Assembly (NCBI GenBank): GCA_021816935.1 | Contig: JAKAWR010000007.1 | Coordinates: 102,304 to 166,303, forward strand | Origin: Actinomycetes bacterium | GTDB lineage: Bacteria; Actinomycetota; Acidimicrobiia; Acidimicrobiales; JAMCPL01 | Length of the DNA: 64,000 nucleotides | Reading direction: 5' to 3' | Shown here: positions 7,854 to 17,016 of the stretch, piece by piece | Layout of the letters: each line of letters starts with the position of its first letter | How positions within the stretch are numbered: the first letter of the stretch is position 1 | Notes under the pieces: generated by a model | What the model was told of the DNA's origin: nothing | The model's database searches: none | The model's input: the letters and a program-made list of their open reading frames with translations, nothing else | Translations under genes and position numbers: made by a program

Positions 7854-9869
7854 ACACCCCCTATTACCAATGAAGCTGATAGAGTGGACACCGTAAAGGA
7901 TGAGGAGGTACAGGGCGAGCCCGGCGACCCCGAGCTGGACTTGGCCTTGAGTCCGCCGGGACCATCCGAGGAGGCGACAGAGGTCGCCAAGGTGGTGGTC
8001 CGGTTCGCAGGCGACTCTGGCGACGGCATGCAGCTCACCGGGAGCCGGTTTACGGCGGTGAGTTCCGCAATTCCCAACGACATTGCCACGCTCCCGGATT
8101 TCCCGGCTGAGATACGCGCACCCGCCGGAACCCTGGCCGGAGTCTCCAGTTTTCAGATACAGTTCTCGTCCAGCGACATCCTGACACCTGGTGGCATGCC
8201 GGATGTTCTGGTGGCCATGAACCCGGCAGCTCTGAAGGCGCATCTGAGCGACGTTCCGCTCGGGGGGACCCTGGTGGTCAACGCTGATGCATTCGATACG
8301 AGGGCGCTTGGCAAAGCGGGTTACGAGTCGAACCCCCTCGAAGATGGTAATCTCAAAGCCTATCGCGTCTATGCGGTGCCGATGACATCTCTTACCCTTG
8401 AGGCGTGCAAGGACTCGGGGGTGAAGCCGCGTGATGCCGAGCGCTCGAAGAACTTTTTCGCCCTGGGGCTGTTGAGCTGGCTGTACACGCGCCCGATCGA
8501 GCCCACCTTCGCCTGGATCGAGAAGCGTTTCTCCTCTGCCGAGATGGTCCGGGACGCGAACCTGCGTGCCTTCCGGGCCGGCTACAACTTCGGGGACACG
8601 GCGGAGATGTTCGAAACCCGTTACGAGGTCAAGCCGGCGCCATTCGAGCCGGGGGTCTATACGAACGTCGCCGGCAACACCGCCCTCGCCTGGGGCCTTG
8701 TGGCCGGTGCGCGGCTTGCAAGGATGCCGCTCTTCCTTGGTTCCTACCCGATCACCCCGGCATCGGATATTCTCCACGAACTGGCGAAGTTGAAGGCGTT
8801 TGGCGTGAAGACGTTCCAGGCGGAGGACGAGATAGCCGCGGCGGGCGCGGCGCTGGGGGCCTCCTACGGGGGGAGCCTCGGGGTGACCACCACAAGTGGC
8901 CCTGGGATAGACCTGAAGGCCGAGACGATCGGGCTTGCCGTGTCGCTCGAGTTGCCCCTCGTTATCGTGGACGTCCAAAGGGTCGGGCCGTCCACGGGCA
9001 TTCCGACCAAAACCGAGCAGTCCGACCTCCTGGCCTGCGTCTACGGGCGGCATGGTGAGGCACCGGCCCCGGTAGTGGCGATAAAGTCCCCAAGCCACGC
9101 CTTCGAGGCGGCTATCGAAGCCTGCCGCATCGCCGTGGAGTACCGGACCCCTGTTTACCTGCTGTCCGATGGCTACGTGGCGAACAGCACCGAACCGTGG
9201 CGGTTGCCCGACGTCGATGCCCTGGCGCCGATAGAGGCGGCGTTCGCGACAGGGGCGAATCATGCAGACGAGGAGGGGCGCTCCTCTTACTGGCCGTACG
9301 TCAGGGATCCGCACACGCTGGCGCGTGCATGGGCACTGCCTGGCACCCCGGGCCTGGAGCACAGGTTGGGGGGCCTGGAGAAGGCCGATGGATCCGGAGA
9401 GGTGTCATACGATCCCGCTAACCACGCTGCCATGGTGTTAATCCGCCAGGAGAAGGTCGATGCCGTCGCGAAGAGCATCCCTCCGGCCGAGGTGGACGAC
9501 CCCGGCGGGATCGGGAGCGCTCCTGTTCTCGCCGTTTCGTGGGGGTCGACCTATTCGGCCGTGCTCGCGGGGGTGAGGAGGGTACGCAGCAGAGGGTTGG
9601 AGGCGGCGATGGTGCATCTCGTGCACCTCAACCCGTTCCCCGAGAACCTGGGGGAGGTACTCGCCCGTTACGACCGGATACTGGTGCCGGAGATGAACCT
9701 CGGCCAGCTTTCGGAGTTGCTGAGGGCCAGGTATCTCGTCGACGTGCAGCGGATCACGAAGGTTGAAGGCCTACCTTTCAGGGCGTCCGAGATCGAGGAG
9801 GAGATCCTCGAGGCGCTCGGGAGGGGTGACCTGATGGCAAAGGAGAGCAGTGATGGTGCCGACACCTGA
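7851..9869 (+). CDS. korA: 2-oxoglutarate/2-oxoacid:ferredoxin oxidoreductase, alpha subunit
   Basis: Fused gamma-alpha subunit of a CoA-dependent 2-oxoacid oxidoreductase; most likely KorA for 2-oxoglutarate in the TCA cycle. The N-terminal gamma domain (about 40-235) has VRFAGDSGDGMQLTGSRF; the pyrimidine-binding alpha domain starts near residue 265 with GNTALAWGLVAGARLA and PITPASDILHELAKL, with QAEDEIAAAGAALGASYGG and TTSGPGIDLKAETIGLAVSLELP. The C-terminal transketolase-like domain includes VLAVSWGSTYSAV. The 672-residue length matches two-subunit actinobacterial KorAB. Its end overlaps korB by 20 bases. The acidic N-terminal 40 residues are not conserved. Substrate assignment rests on family resemblance. 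Confidence 0.92.
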   Translation: MTPPITNEADRVDTVKDEEVQGEPGDPELDLALSPPGPSEEATEVAKVVVRFAGDSGDGMQLTGSRFTAVSSAIPNDIATLPDFPAEIRAPAGTLAGVSSFQIQFSSSDILTPGGMPDVLVAMNPAALKAHLSDVPLGGTLVVNADAFDTRALGKAGYESNPLEDGNLKAYRVYAVPMTSLTLEACKDSGVKPRDAERSKNFFALGLLSWLYTRPIEPTFAWIEKRFSSAEMVRDANLRAFRAGYNFGDTAEMFETRYEVKPAPFEPGVYTNVAGNTALAWGLVAGARLARMPLFLGSYPITPASDILHELAKLKAFGVKTFQAEDEIAAAGAALGASYGGSLGVTTTSGPGIDLKAETIGLAVSLELPLVIVDVQRVGPSTGIPTKTEQSDLLACVYGRHGEAPAPVVAIKSPSHAFEAAIEACRIAVEYRTPVYLLSDGYVANSTEPWRLPDVDALAPIEAAFATGANHADEEGRSSYWPYVRDPHTLARAWALPGTPGLEHRLGGLEKADGSGEVSYDPANHAAMVLIRQEKVDAVAKSIPPAEVDDPGGIGSAPVLAVSWGSTYSAVLAGVRRVRSRGLEAAMVHLVHLNPFPENLGEVLARYDRILVPEMNLGQLSELLRARYLVDVQRITKVEGLPFRASEIEEEILEALGRGDLMAKESSDGADT

Positions 9870-11022
9870 GAGCTCGGCTGGCAACGGGTCACTGGCGCCG
9901 GGCGGCGCAGGGTCGGCGGCGCGAAACGTCAACGGTTCAGGGCCGGGCGCAGGCGGGCCTGTGGCGAACGGGCCGAGGTCGAACGGTGCCGGCGCAGGGA
10001 CCGCCACTGTTGCGGCGCCTGCCACCTCTCGGAAGGACTGGGTATCCGACCAGGAGGTGAAGTGGTGCCCGGGCTGCGGTGATTTTACGATACTTGCAGC
10101 CGTGCAGATGCTCTTGCCGGAGATCGGGGTACGGCCCGAGTCAACCGTGTTCATATCGGGGATCGGCTGCTCCTCGCGCTTTCCCTATTACATGAACACC
10201 TACGGGATCCACAGTATCCACGGGCGGGCGCCGGCGCTCGCAACCGGGCTTGCCATCGCCCGTCCCGATCTCGACGTATGGGTGGTCACCGGCGACGGAG
10301 ACGCGCTGTCGATCGGCGGCAACCACTTCATCCATCTGATGAGGCGTAACGTGAACCTTACGATCCTCTTGTTCAACAATCAGATCTATGGCCTGACGAA
10401 AGGCCAGTACTCTCCCACCTCTGAAACCGGGAAGGTCACGAAGTCGACTCCATACGGGTCTCTCGACGCTCCGTTCAATCCCGTGAGTCTTGCCATAGGG
10501 GCCGAGGCTACGTTCGTGGCGAGGACGCACGACATGGATCGCAAGCACATGACCGAGATGCTGAGGAGGGCCCACGACCACAAAGGGACCGGCTTTGTCG
10601 AGATCTACCAGAACTGCAACGTCTACAACAATGGAGCCTTCGAGGACATCACCGCCAAGGAGAACCGGGCGTCAAACCTGATTCCCTTGGAGCATGGCCG
10701 GCCGATCCGCTTCGGCGAGAACGGCGAGCACTGCGTGGTCAGGAACCCCGACGGTAGCCTGCGCGTGGCCGAGGTAGCCGACGTGGGGGAGGACGCCGCG
10801 GTGATCCATGACGAGTACCTGGAGGACTCGTCGCCGGCTTTTGCACTGTCCCGACTGGCAAGCGGGCCTCACGAACCTACTCCGATCGGAGTTTTCCGGG
10901 ACATATCGCGGCCCGAGTATTCGGAGGAGGTGACCAGGCAGGTTGCCACGGCTCAGGCCTCGGAGGGGGAGCCGGACCTGAAGAGCCTGATTTTCTCGGG
11001 CGGCACCTGGTCGACCAACTGA
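9850..11022 (+). CDS. korB: 2-oxoglutarate/2-oxoacid:ferredoxin oxidoreductase, beta subunit
   Basis: TPP-binding beta subunit partner of korA. After a 55-residue glycine- and alanine-rich N-terminal tail, KWCPGCGDFTILAAVQ begins the conserved domain; the TPP/Mg motif is VTGDGDALSIGGNHFIHLMRRN with FNNQIYGLTKGQYSPTS. The 390-residue length includes the unusual tail; typical KorB is about 340-360. The first codon is GTG followed by ATG, overlapping the korA end, so the two are co-translated. It faces the convergent sugar-nucleotide gene with only four bases between the stops. Confidence 0.93.
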   Translation: MMVPTPESSAGNGSLAPGGAGSAARNVNGSGPGAGGPVANGPRSNGAGAGTATVAAPATSRKDWVSDQEVKWCPGCGDFTILAAVQMLLPEIGVRPESTVFISGIGCSSRFPYYMNTYGIHSIHGRAPALATGLAIARPDLDVWVVTGDGDALSIGGNHFIHLMRRNVNLTILLFNNQIYGLTKGQYSPTSETGKVTKSTPYGSLDAPFNPVSLAIGAEATFVARTHDMDRKHMTEMLRRAHDHKGTGFVEIYQNCNVYNNGAFEDITAKENRASNLIPLEHGRPIRFGENGEHCVVRNPDGSLRVAEVADVGEDAAVIHDEYLEDSSPAFALSRLASGPHEPTPIGVFRDISRPEYSEEVTRQVATAQASEGEPDLKSLIFSGGTWSTN

Positions 11023-11026
11023 CGGC

Positions 11027-13528
11027 TCAGCGGGCGAGGTCGTTGATACGCACGGCGTAGCTCTCGGCGCGGGCGCGGGCTTCAGCGAGAGAGCGGGCTT
11101 CGGTCCACACGTGGGTGAGTGCCTGAGCTGGGTCCGGAAGGACGAGAGTCCAGCCGCCGTCCTCGGGTATCTTCACCCCTTCGACGAGGATCACCTCTCC
11201 GGAGCGGTTGCCCGCCTGCGCCTCCTCGATGAGCGTCCGCATGAGCGAGCCCTTGTGCTCCGACGAGGTGACTATCTCTTCGTGGACGATATGGACTTCG
11301 GGAATGCCTGCCAGGACGTCCGTGAGCGACCTGCCGCTCGATGCCAGGAGGGAGAGCAGGTTGATCAGCGACGCGGACGCGTCGTAGGCGGGTAGGAATC
11401 GGCAGAACGCGTAGCCGCCGCTCATGTCGCTCGCCATGACAAGATCGTTCGCGCCCCGTACCGGATCCGGGTCTTCGGCGAAAACCCTTCCCCAGACGAT
11501 TCCCGCGCCGGCTGCTGCGCACATCTCCTGCGCTGCGATAGGCGCAATGAGCGGCAGCATGAACCTGGAGTGGGGTTCCGCGTCGATGATCAGGCGCATC
11601 ATGACAAGCGCCGCCTCGAAGTCGTCGAGGATACTGCCGTCTCCGCCGACAAGGCTGAGTCGCTCGGCCCCGGGGTCGATCACCGCTCCCAGGTCGGCTC
11701 CAGACGCCTTCACCAACTCGGCTACGCGCGAGAGGCTGCCCCACCGGTCGGTCGAGGCGGCGGATGCGGTTGCCCCGAAAGGATTGGCAACGAGAACGTC
11801 CGCCTGGAGTTTGGAAAGCAGGTTGGGCATGACGAAGCTTGCCGTCCCAAAGGAGTAGTCAAGGACCATCTTGAATCCGGCCGAGACGATCGCTCCCGCA
11901 TCCACGGTATTCATCAGCGATTCGACGTACTGCTCGAGGGTTCGTGAAACGTAGGTCAGGTCGCCGAACTCGGGGCCGGGCAGCCTGCGGAAGTCCTCCC
12001 GGAAATAGAGCCGCTCTATCTTGCGTTGGGCCGATTCATCGAGGTCGTTCCCGTACCGGTCGAAAAATCGTATCGTGACATAGCTCGGATCGACCTCCGA
12101 AAGCCGCACGGTGAACCCGCCCTCGTTCGCCGCCGAGCGCGTCATGAACCGTGTCACAGGCACCGTGGCAACCTCGAGGTCGTCGACATCCACGCCTGCA
12201 GCGTTGCAGCCCACCATCGCCGCCCGCTTGAGGACTCGCGCTGCGCGGCTGGTGTCCCTAGAAGCGGTGAGGCGCGCCCCCTTCTCGAAGGTCCCCGCCC
12301 ATGCCATGAAGATTCGCGTGACCAGCTCAGGGTTGATGTCGACGTTGGCGAGACCCGTGAGTCCTCCCGGCCCGAACAGGTTGCGGGCACCCCGGGTCTC
12401 CCATACGATCGAGGAGTTGACGATGGCGTTCTGCTCGACCGTCTTGAAGGGATAAATCTTGACCCCGGAGCGCAGCACGGCATCCGAGCCGACGAAGCAT
12501 CCCTCGCCCATGACCGCGCCACTCTCCAGTCTTGCCCGTTGCCGTAGGTCGCACGAGCGTCCTACGACCGAGCCTTCCACGTGGGATGACTGACCCACGT
12601 AGGTGCGATCGTGGACGACCGAATGCTCCACGACGACGTTGTCGCGCAGCCTGACGTTCGCTCCCAGGGTGCAGTACGGGCCCACGACAGCGCCGGCGCC
12701 GATCCGGCAGTTCGCTCCGATGATCGCCGGACCCTGGATCTTGGCCGCGGGGTCGATCTCGGCTCCCTTGCCTATCCAGACGCCCGAACGTAGCGAGAAG
12801 CCTTCCATGTCCACCTGCGCATGGCCGGAGAGGATGTCCTCGTGGGCCTTCAAGTAAGCGTCGATGGTCCCGACGTCCTCCCAGTAGCCATCGGTAGGGT
12901 ACCCGTAGATCGGCTTTCCGGTCTCCAAGATCGCAGGGAAAACCTCTCCTGCGAAGTCGACTGGACGGTCGGCTTCGATGTAGCCGAACACCTCAGGTTC
13001 CAGCACGTAGACGCCCGTGTTGATCGTGTCGCTAAAAACCTGTCCCCAGCTCGGTTTCTCGAGGAACTTGTCGATGCTCCCGTCCTCCCGCGTGATGACG
13101 AGCCCGAACTCGAGCGGGTTGTCGACCGCTTTCAGTGCAAGCGTCGCAAGAGAGCCCCTCTCGTCGTGGTAGGCGACGGCCTTGGTGAGGTCGATGTCGG
13201 TCAGAACGTCGCCCGAGATCACGAGGAAGCGCTCGTCGCTCAGACGCTCTGCCGCATTGAGCACGGACCCGGCGGTGCCGAGAGGGCTCTGCTCGGTTGC
13301 ATACGACATCTTGACCCCGAACTCGGAGCCGTCGCCGAAGTACGACCGGATGGAGTTGGCCATGAAGGCCACGGTCACTACGATGTCATCGAACCCGTGG
13401 CGGCGGAGCAGGCCGATGATGTGTTCCATCATGGGCTTGTTCGCCATGGGGAGCATGGGCTTGGCGGTGTTGGAAGTGAGCGGCCTCAGGCGCGTCCCTT
13501 CCCCTCCCGCCATGATCACTGCCTTCAT
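11027..13528 (-). CDS. Mannose-1-phosphate guanylyltransferase / phosphomannomutase-like fusion
   Basis: 833 residues in three parts: a nucleotidyltransferase (1-235; KAVIMAGGEGTRLRPLT, EKP at 157-159, GYWEDVGT), a left-handed beta-helix of hexapeptide repeats (about 245-370) and a phosphohexomutase-like domain (about 385-833). Fusions of this kind occur in actinobacteria and cyanobacteria and serve GDP-mannose or related sugar-nucleotide supply. The mutase part looks catalytically degenerate: the expected TASHNP phosphoserine loop is replaced around residues 471-485, and the DGDGDR-type metal loop reads DPGAER (618-623). It may be regulatory or structural. TAAACT on the minus strand, nine bases before the ATG, is a possible -10. 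pgsA lies just upstream on the same strand. Confidence 0.87.
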   Translation of the reverse strand: MKAVIMAGGEGTRLRPLTSNTAKPMLPMANKPMMEHIIGLLRRHGFDDIVVTVAFMANSIRSYFGDGSEFGVKMSYATEQSPLGTAGSVLNAAERLSDERFLVISGDVLTDIDLTKAVAYHDERGSLATLALKAVDNPLEFGLVITREDGSIDKFLEKPSWGQVFSDTINTGVYVLEPEVFGYIEADRPVDFAGEVFPAILETGKPIYGYPTDGYWEDVGTIDAYLKAHEDILSGHAQVDMEGFSLRSGVWIGKGAEIDPAAKIQGPAIIGANCRIGAGAVVGPYCTLGANVRLRDNVVVEHSVVHDRTYVGQSSHVEGSVVGRSCDLRQRARLESGAVMGEGCFVGSDAVLRSGVKIYPFKTVEQNAIVNSSIVWETRGARNLFGPGGLTGLANVDINPELVTRIFMAWAGTFEKGARLTASRDTSRAARVLKRAAMVGCNAAGVDVDDLEVATVPVTRFMTRSAANEGGFTVRLSEVDPSYVTIRFFDRYGNDLDESAQRKIERLYFREDFRRLPGPEFGDLTYVSRTLEQYVESLMNTVDAGAIVSAGFKMVLDYSFGTASFVMPNLLSKLQADVLVANPFGATASAASTDRWGSLSRVAELVKASGADLGAVIDPGAERLSLVGGDGSILDDFEAALVMMRLIIDAEPHSRFMLPLIAPIAAQEMCAAAGAGIVWGRVFAEDPDPVRGANDLVMASDMSGGYAFCRFLPAYDASASLINLLSLLASSGRSLTDVLAGIPEVHIVHEEIVTSSEHKGSLMRTLIEEAQAGNRSGEVILVEGVKIPEDGGWTLVLPDPAQALTHVWTEARSLAEARARAESYAVRINDLAR

Positions 13529-13553
13529 AGCGTCACCAGTTTACGCGATTCGT

Positions 13554-14222
13554 TCAGGGGCCGGTCGCTGGTGCCGAGTCGAGGCGGGACGCGTCGGGCA
13601 GGCCATCGCCTGCGCCCTGGTTGCGGGTGCGTAGCGCACACACAGTCACCGGGACGTAGGTGGCAACGGCGATCCATCCGAGCGTGAGGCCGGCGAAGGC
13701 GCATATCCACGCGAAGACGTGGAAGGGCTGTTGCCAGGAGGCTTTGCCGTAGGAGAGAAGGAAGGCCGGGAAGGCGAACATGATCGCAAAGGTGCCGGCC
13801 TTGCCGACGAAGGACACGTCCACACGCCCTGCTTTCAGCGCCCAGAGGACGACCACCGCAAGTGTGACCAGGGTCTCCCGCGCGAGCACGACCGCCACGA
13901 GCCATGCCGGAACCGCGTTCGTGACCAGGCCGGCCGCGACCCCCGACGCAACGAGGAACCTGTCGGCGGCCGGATCGAGTACCTTGCCGAGCATCGACAC
14001 CTGGTGAAGACGGCGGGCGAGGAATCCGTCGATCCAGTCAGTGGCCCCCAGCACCCCCAGAAGGACGGCACCCGTTACCAGGTGGCCGGCCCACACGGTC
14101 AGCCAGACGAAAACCGGTACACACAGGAGCCTGACGAGCGTTATGCCGTTCGGGATCGTCAGGATCCTCCTGTCCGAGCCGCCCTCGGTTGCTGCCCTGT
14201 ATGAGCCGTCCTCCGTTGCCAC
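13554..14222 (-). CDS. CDP-alcohol phosphatidyltransferase (PgsA-like)
   Basis: Membrane enzyme that joins a CDP-activated lipid to an alcohol. The complete family motif is present, DWIDGFLARRLHQVSMLGKVLDPAADR, fitting D-G-x2-A-R-x8-G-x3-D-x3-D. Four or five hydrophobic segments flank it. At 222 residues the size suits phosphatidylglycerophosphate synthase, but phosphatidylinositol-phosphate synthases share the motif, so the acceptor alcohol is uncertain. It starts at GTG, six bases after TAGTAT, and ends 25 bases before the sugar-nucleotide gene. Confidence 0.85.
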   Translation of the reverse strand: MATEDGSYRAATEGGSDRRILTIPNGITLVRLLCVPVFVWLTVWAGHLVTGAVLLGVLGATDWIDGFLARRLHQVSMLGKVLDPAADRFLVASGVAAGLVTNAVPAWLVAVVLARETLVTLAVVVLWALKAGRVDVSFVGKAGTFAIMFAFPAFLLSYGKASWQQPFHVFAWICAFAGLTLGWIAVATYVPVTVCALRTRNQGAGDGLPDASRLDSAPATGP

Positions 14223-14234
14223 CTTCCGATACTA
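14220..14234 (-). promoter_or_regulatory. pgsA-like gene promoter, probably leaderless
   Basis: TAGTAT (14234-14229 on the minus strand), six bases (CGGAAG), GTG at 14222. Confidence 0.5.
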
Positions 14235-14265
14235 GAGCCTCAGCGGACAGGGCGGTTGGATGAGG

Positions 14266-14383
14266 CAGTCCGCTGTACTGCCGAAAGGAAGAACAGCGGC
14301 CCGTCCACGACAAGTATCGGTCCGCTGAACCGTCGAGAGGAAGGGCAGCTGGGTGAGACGGTCCGCTGTACTGTCGAAAGCAA
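14266..14383. repeat. Three imperfect direct repeats in a divergent intergenic region
   Basis: Units of about 25 bases at 14266, 14318 and 14359 share the pattern GTCCGCTG-[A/T]AC-[T/C]G-[T/C]CGA-[A/G]AG. They lie between the pgsA-like gene and the repeat/CHAP gene, upstream of both. The spacing (52 and 41) is irregular and no CRISPR-like spacers are present. They may be binding sites or decayed duplications. Confidence 0.55.
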
Positions 14384-14403
14384 GGAGTCACGAAGCACTC
14401 CTT
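14382..14403. promoter_or_regulatory. Inverted repeat upstream of the repeat/CHAP gene
   Basis: AAGGAGT, eight bases, ACTCCTT: a perfect 7-base inverted repeat in the same intergenic region. It could be a hairpin or an operator; no T tract follows. Confidence 0.35.
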
Positions 14404-14548
14404 CGCCCGACAACCCTGTCCGCAGGGGCTCTCAACCCCGGCGGGCGGCACGTCCCCGAATGATGGCCCCTCGGGAACGGTGGGAGGGTGGTACCATTAC
14501 CGTTTGCCGGTCATGAGGCCTGGAGGCACGGCCACTGGGAGAGTTGTC

Positions 14549-16885
14549 ATGTGGAAGGTGAGGAACGGAGTCGCCTGTGCGATCGCTGCTGCAGCGCTGC
14601 TTGGGCTGCAGGTGCAGGCCGCCGCGGCGTCAGGCGTAGAGACGATCTCCGGAGTGGCTGTCCGGGCCGCAGCCCGGGCGCACGCGAGTGGCGGCAGTGA
14701 CGTTGAACAGCCTTCTGCCGCCCCCGGGTCGGCTGGGAAGACCCGGATTACGACATCCGCGAGTGCCGGAGCAGGTTGGACGGTGCCGAAGCCGGCACTT
14801 TACCCGTCCGGGGGCGTTTTCTCCTTCGGTGACGCGTTTTCGCCGTCGGCGAACCTGGCTGACCTGCCCCTCGGGACGCTGATCGTCAGTGGCGCCGCGA
14901 CCCCCGAGAACCCTCTGGTCCCTAGCCCTGGGGGGCTCTACCTCGCCGGCTCGAACGGTTCGGTCTACACCTTCGGCGACGCCGTCTACCGGGGATCGCT
15001 CGGCGGGCTCACCCTCGGAAGCGCCTCGTTCCCGGCCCCGATCGTCGCCATGGCGGTTACGCCGGACGGACGCGGCTACTACCTCGCCGGCTCGAACGGT
15101 TCGGTCTACACCTTCGGCGACGCCGTCTACCGGGGATCGCTCGGCGGGCTCACCCTCGGAAGCGCCTCGTTCCCGGCCCCGATCGTCGCCATGGCGGTTA
15201 CGCCGGACGGACGCGGCTACTACCTCGCCGGCTCGAACGGTTCGGTCTACACCTTCGGCGACGCCGTCTACCGGGGATCGCTCGGCGGGCTCACCCTCGG
15301 AAGCGCCTCGTTCCCGGCCCCGATCGTCGCCATGTCTACCGTTGCGCTCCCGTCCGCTATGGCAACCCAAGGGACCATGCCTGGTTGGGGCGGCTACTAC
15401 CTTGCCGGTGCCAACGGATCGGTCTACACCTTCGGCGACGCCGTCTACCGGGGATCGCTCGGCGGAGTTCCGCTCGAAAGACCGGGGGGATCGGGTAATG
15501 CCGTGAGCGCGATGGTCACTCAGGGCGGTATCGGTTACTGGTTGATCGAGGCCGACGGCACGGTATCGAGCCCGAATCCCTCCGCCGGCGGGATCTTCTC
15601 GTTTGGGTCGGCTGAGGCGGTTACCGGCCAGCTGGCGTCGGTCGTGCTCTCCGGGCCGGCTGTAGCTGTTGCCGGATCGCCAGCGGGGGCGGGCCTATGG
15701 CTTGCAGATGCAGGCGGGCAAGTCGTCGCGCTGGGAGGGGCCCCGTCGTATGGCTCGCTGCGTATAGCGGACGTGCAGGGCCCAATCGTCGCAATGTCTC
15801 CTACTCCCGACGGAAAGGGCTACTACCTTGCAGGTGCCAACGGATGGGTATACCCGTTCGGCGACGCCGTCTACCGGGGATCGCTCGGCGGGCTCACCCT
15901 CGGAAGCGCCTCGTTCCCGGCCCCGATCGTCGCCATGGCGGTTACGCCGGACGGACGCGGCTACTACCTTGCCGGTGCCAACGGATCGGTCTACACCTTC
16001 GGTGACGCCGTCTACCGGGGATCGCTCGGCGGGCTCACCTTCGGAAGCGCCTCGTTCCCGGCCCCGATCGTCGCCATGGCGGTTACGCCGGACGGACGCG
16101 GCTACTACCTTGCCGGCTCGAACGGTTCGGTCTACACCTTCGGTGACGCCGTCTACCGGGGATCGCTCGGCGGGCTCACCTTCGGAAGCGCCTCGTTCCC
16201 GGCCCCGATCGTCGCCATGGCGGTTACGCCGGACGGACGCGGCTACTACCTCGCCGGTGCCAACGGTTCGGTCTACACCTTCGGCGACGCCGTCTACCAG
16301 GGATCGCTCGGGGGCGCGGTGCCGGACGTTCCGACTTCCGGTATGGCGGTATCGAACTCTGGCGGTTACTGGCTGCTGAGCCCGGAGGGGATCAGGACGG
16401 CTTTTCCCTCGCCGGGCGGAGAGGTCGCCTCCAGCCTCGGTGAGTCGATCGTGCAGGCAGCTGCGGGCCAGGTTGCGCCCGCGGTTCAACCGGGTACGTT
16501 CTGCAATCCGTACGGGCCCTGCGAGCCGTGGTGCGCCCTCTTTGCCACCTGGGCTTTCCAGCAGGCGGGCGTCCAGATCCCTCGCTATCCTTTTGTCGGG
16601 AGCGTTTACGACTGGGGAGCGAGTCAGGCCATGGCGCTTCCTCCCTCGGCTCTCCCGCAGCCGGGAGACGCCATCCTTTACGGTACCGGCTCCCAGACGG
16701 TCGGCACGGCGGTGCACATGGGTATAGTTGCTCAGGTCTGGCCTGACGGCTTCATCGACACGATCGAGGGTGACGCTGGTCCGGGTAACAACGGCGAGTA
16801 CGGAGTCATCATGAACGGGCCCTTCCTGCCGTCCTTCTCCTCGTGGTACAACGGGTTTCCCGTGTTCGCCTACGTGGAGCCCTGA
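14549..16885 (+). CDS. Secreted repeat protein with C-terminal CHAP-type peptidase domain
   Basis: 778 residues. A signal peptide (MWKVRNGVACAIAAAALLGL followed by QVQAAAASG) is followed by a low-complexity linker, then repeats of 47 residues with the core NGSVYTFGDAVYRGSLGG and IVAMAVTPDGRGYYLAG, resembling beta-propeller-like FGDA repeats common in secreted actinobacterial proteins. The last 130 residues (PCEPWCALFATWAFQQAGV, AVHMGIVAQVWPDG) form a CHAP/NlpC-like amidase domain with its Cys and His visible, so the product likely binds and cuts cell-wall peptide. Start ATG 14549 has GGGAGAG upstream; in-frame ATG 14513 and 14480 are alternatives. The near-identical DNA repeats invite recombination. 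Confidence 0.82.
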   Translation: MWKVRNGVACAIAAAALLGLQVQAAAASGVETISGVAVRAAARAHASGGSDVEQPSAAPGSAGKTRITTSASAGAGWTVPKPALYPSGGVFSFGDAFSPSANLADLPLGTLIVSGAATPENPLVPSPGGLYLAGSNGSVYTFGDAVYRGSLGGLTLGSASFPAPIVAMAVTPDGRGYYLAGSNGSVYTFGDAVYRGSLGGLTLGSASFPAPIVAMAVTPDGRGYYLAGSNGSVYTFGDAVYRGSLGGLTLGSASFPAPIVAMSTVALPSAMATQGTMPGWGGYYLAGANGSVYTFGDAVYRGSLGGVPLERPGGSGNAVSAMVTQGGIGYWLIEADGTVSSPNPSAGGIFSFGSAEAVTGQLASVVLSGPAVAVAGSPAGAGLWLADAGGQVVALGGAPSYGSLRIADVQGPIVAMSPTPDGKGYYLAGANGWVYPFGDAVYRGSLGGLTLGSASFPAPIVAMAVTPDGRGYYLAGANGSVYTFGDAVYRGSLGGLTFGSASFPAPIVAMAVTPDGRGYYLAGSNGSVYTFGDAVYRGSLGGLTFGSASFPAPIVAMAVTPDGRGYYLAGANGSVYTFGDAVYQGSLGGAVPDVPTSGMAVSNSGGYWLLSPEGIRTAFPSPGGEVASSLGESIVQAAAGQVAPAVQPGTFCNPYGPCEPWCALFATWAFQQAGVQIPRYPFVGSVYDWGASQAMALPPSALPQPGDAILYGTGSQTVGTAVHMGIVAQVWPDGFIDTIEGDAGPGNNGEYGVIMNGPFLPSFSSWYNGFPVFAYVEP
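14936..16310 (+). repeat. 141-base intragenic tandem repeats, two arrays
   Basis: Units begin at 14936, 15077, 15218, a diverged one at 15395, then 15821, 15962, 16103 and 16244. Within each array the period is exactly 141 bases (47 codons) and adjacent units are nearly identical at DNA level, including silent positions. The two arrays are separated by a diverged stretch (about 15460-15820). This points to recent duplication or gene conversion. Confidence 0.95.
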
Positions 16886-17016
16886 CGGGAGCCTCAGGTA
16901 GCTCTGGTTCAAGGTCCCTATCCCCTGGGGCTCTTGCCGTCCAGGTTGGCACGGTTGTAGGCAGGGAGTTTCCCCGGGGGGCCGGCTGCAAGGCGCCGGT
17001 ATGGTATCTATGGGGT

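Noticed and set aside
7848..9362. 504-codon minus-strand frame antisense to korA
   Set aside because: korA is unambiguous; the antisense product is Arg/Gly/His-rich without motifs.
11022..11027. Terminator between korB and the sugar-nucleotide gene
   Set aside because: Only four bases separate the convergent stops and no hairpin with a T tract is visible.
14936..16310. CRISPR array
   Set aside because: The repeats are 141 bases long, contiguous, in frame and coding; there are no spacers.
15695..16912. 405-codon minus-strand frame across the repeat/CHAP gene
   Set aside because: It merely reflects the repeated DNA in the antisense direction (RRNRHGDDRGRERGASEGE).
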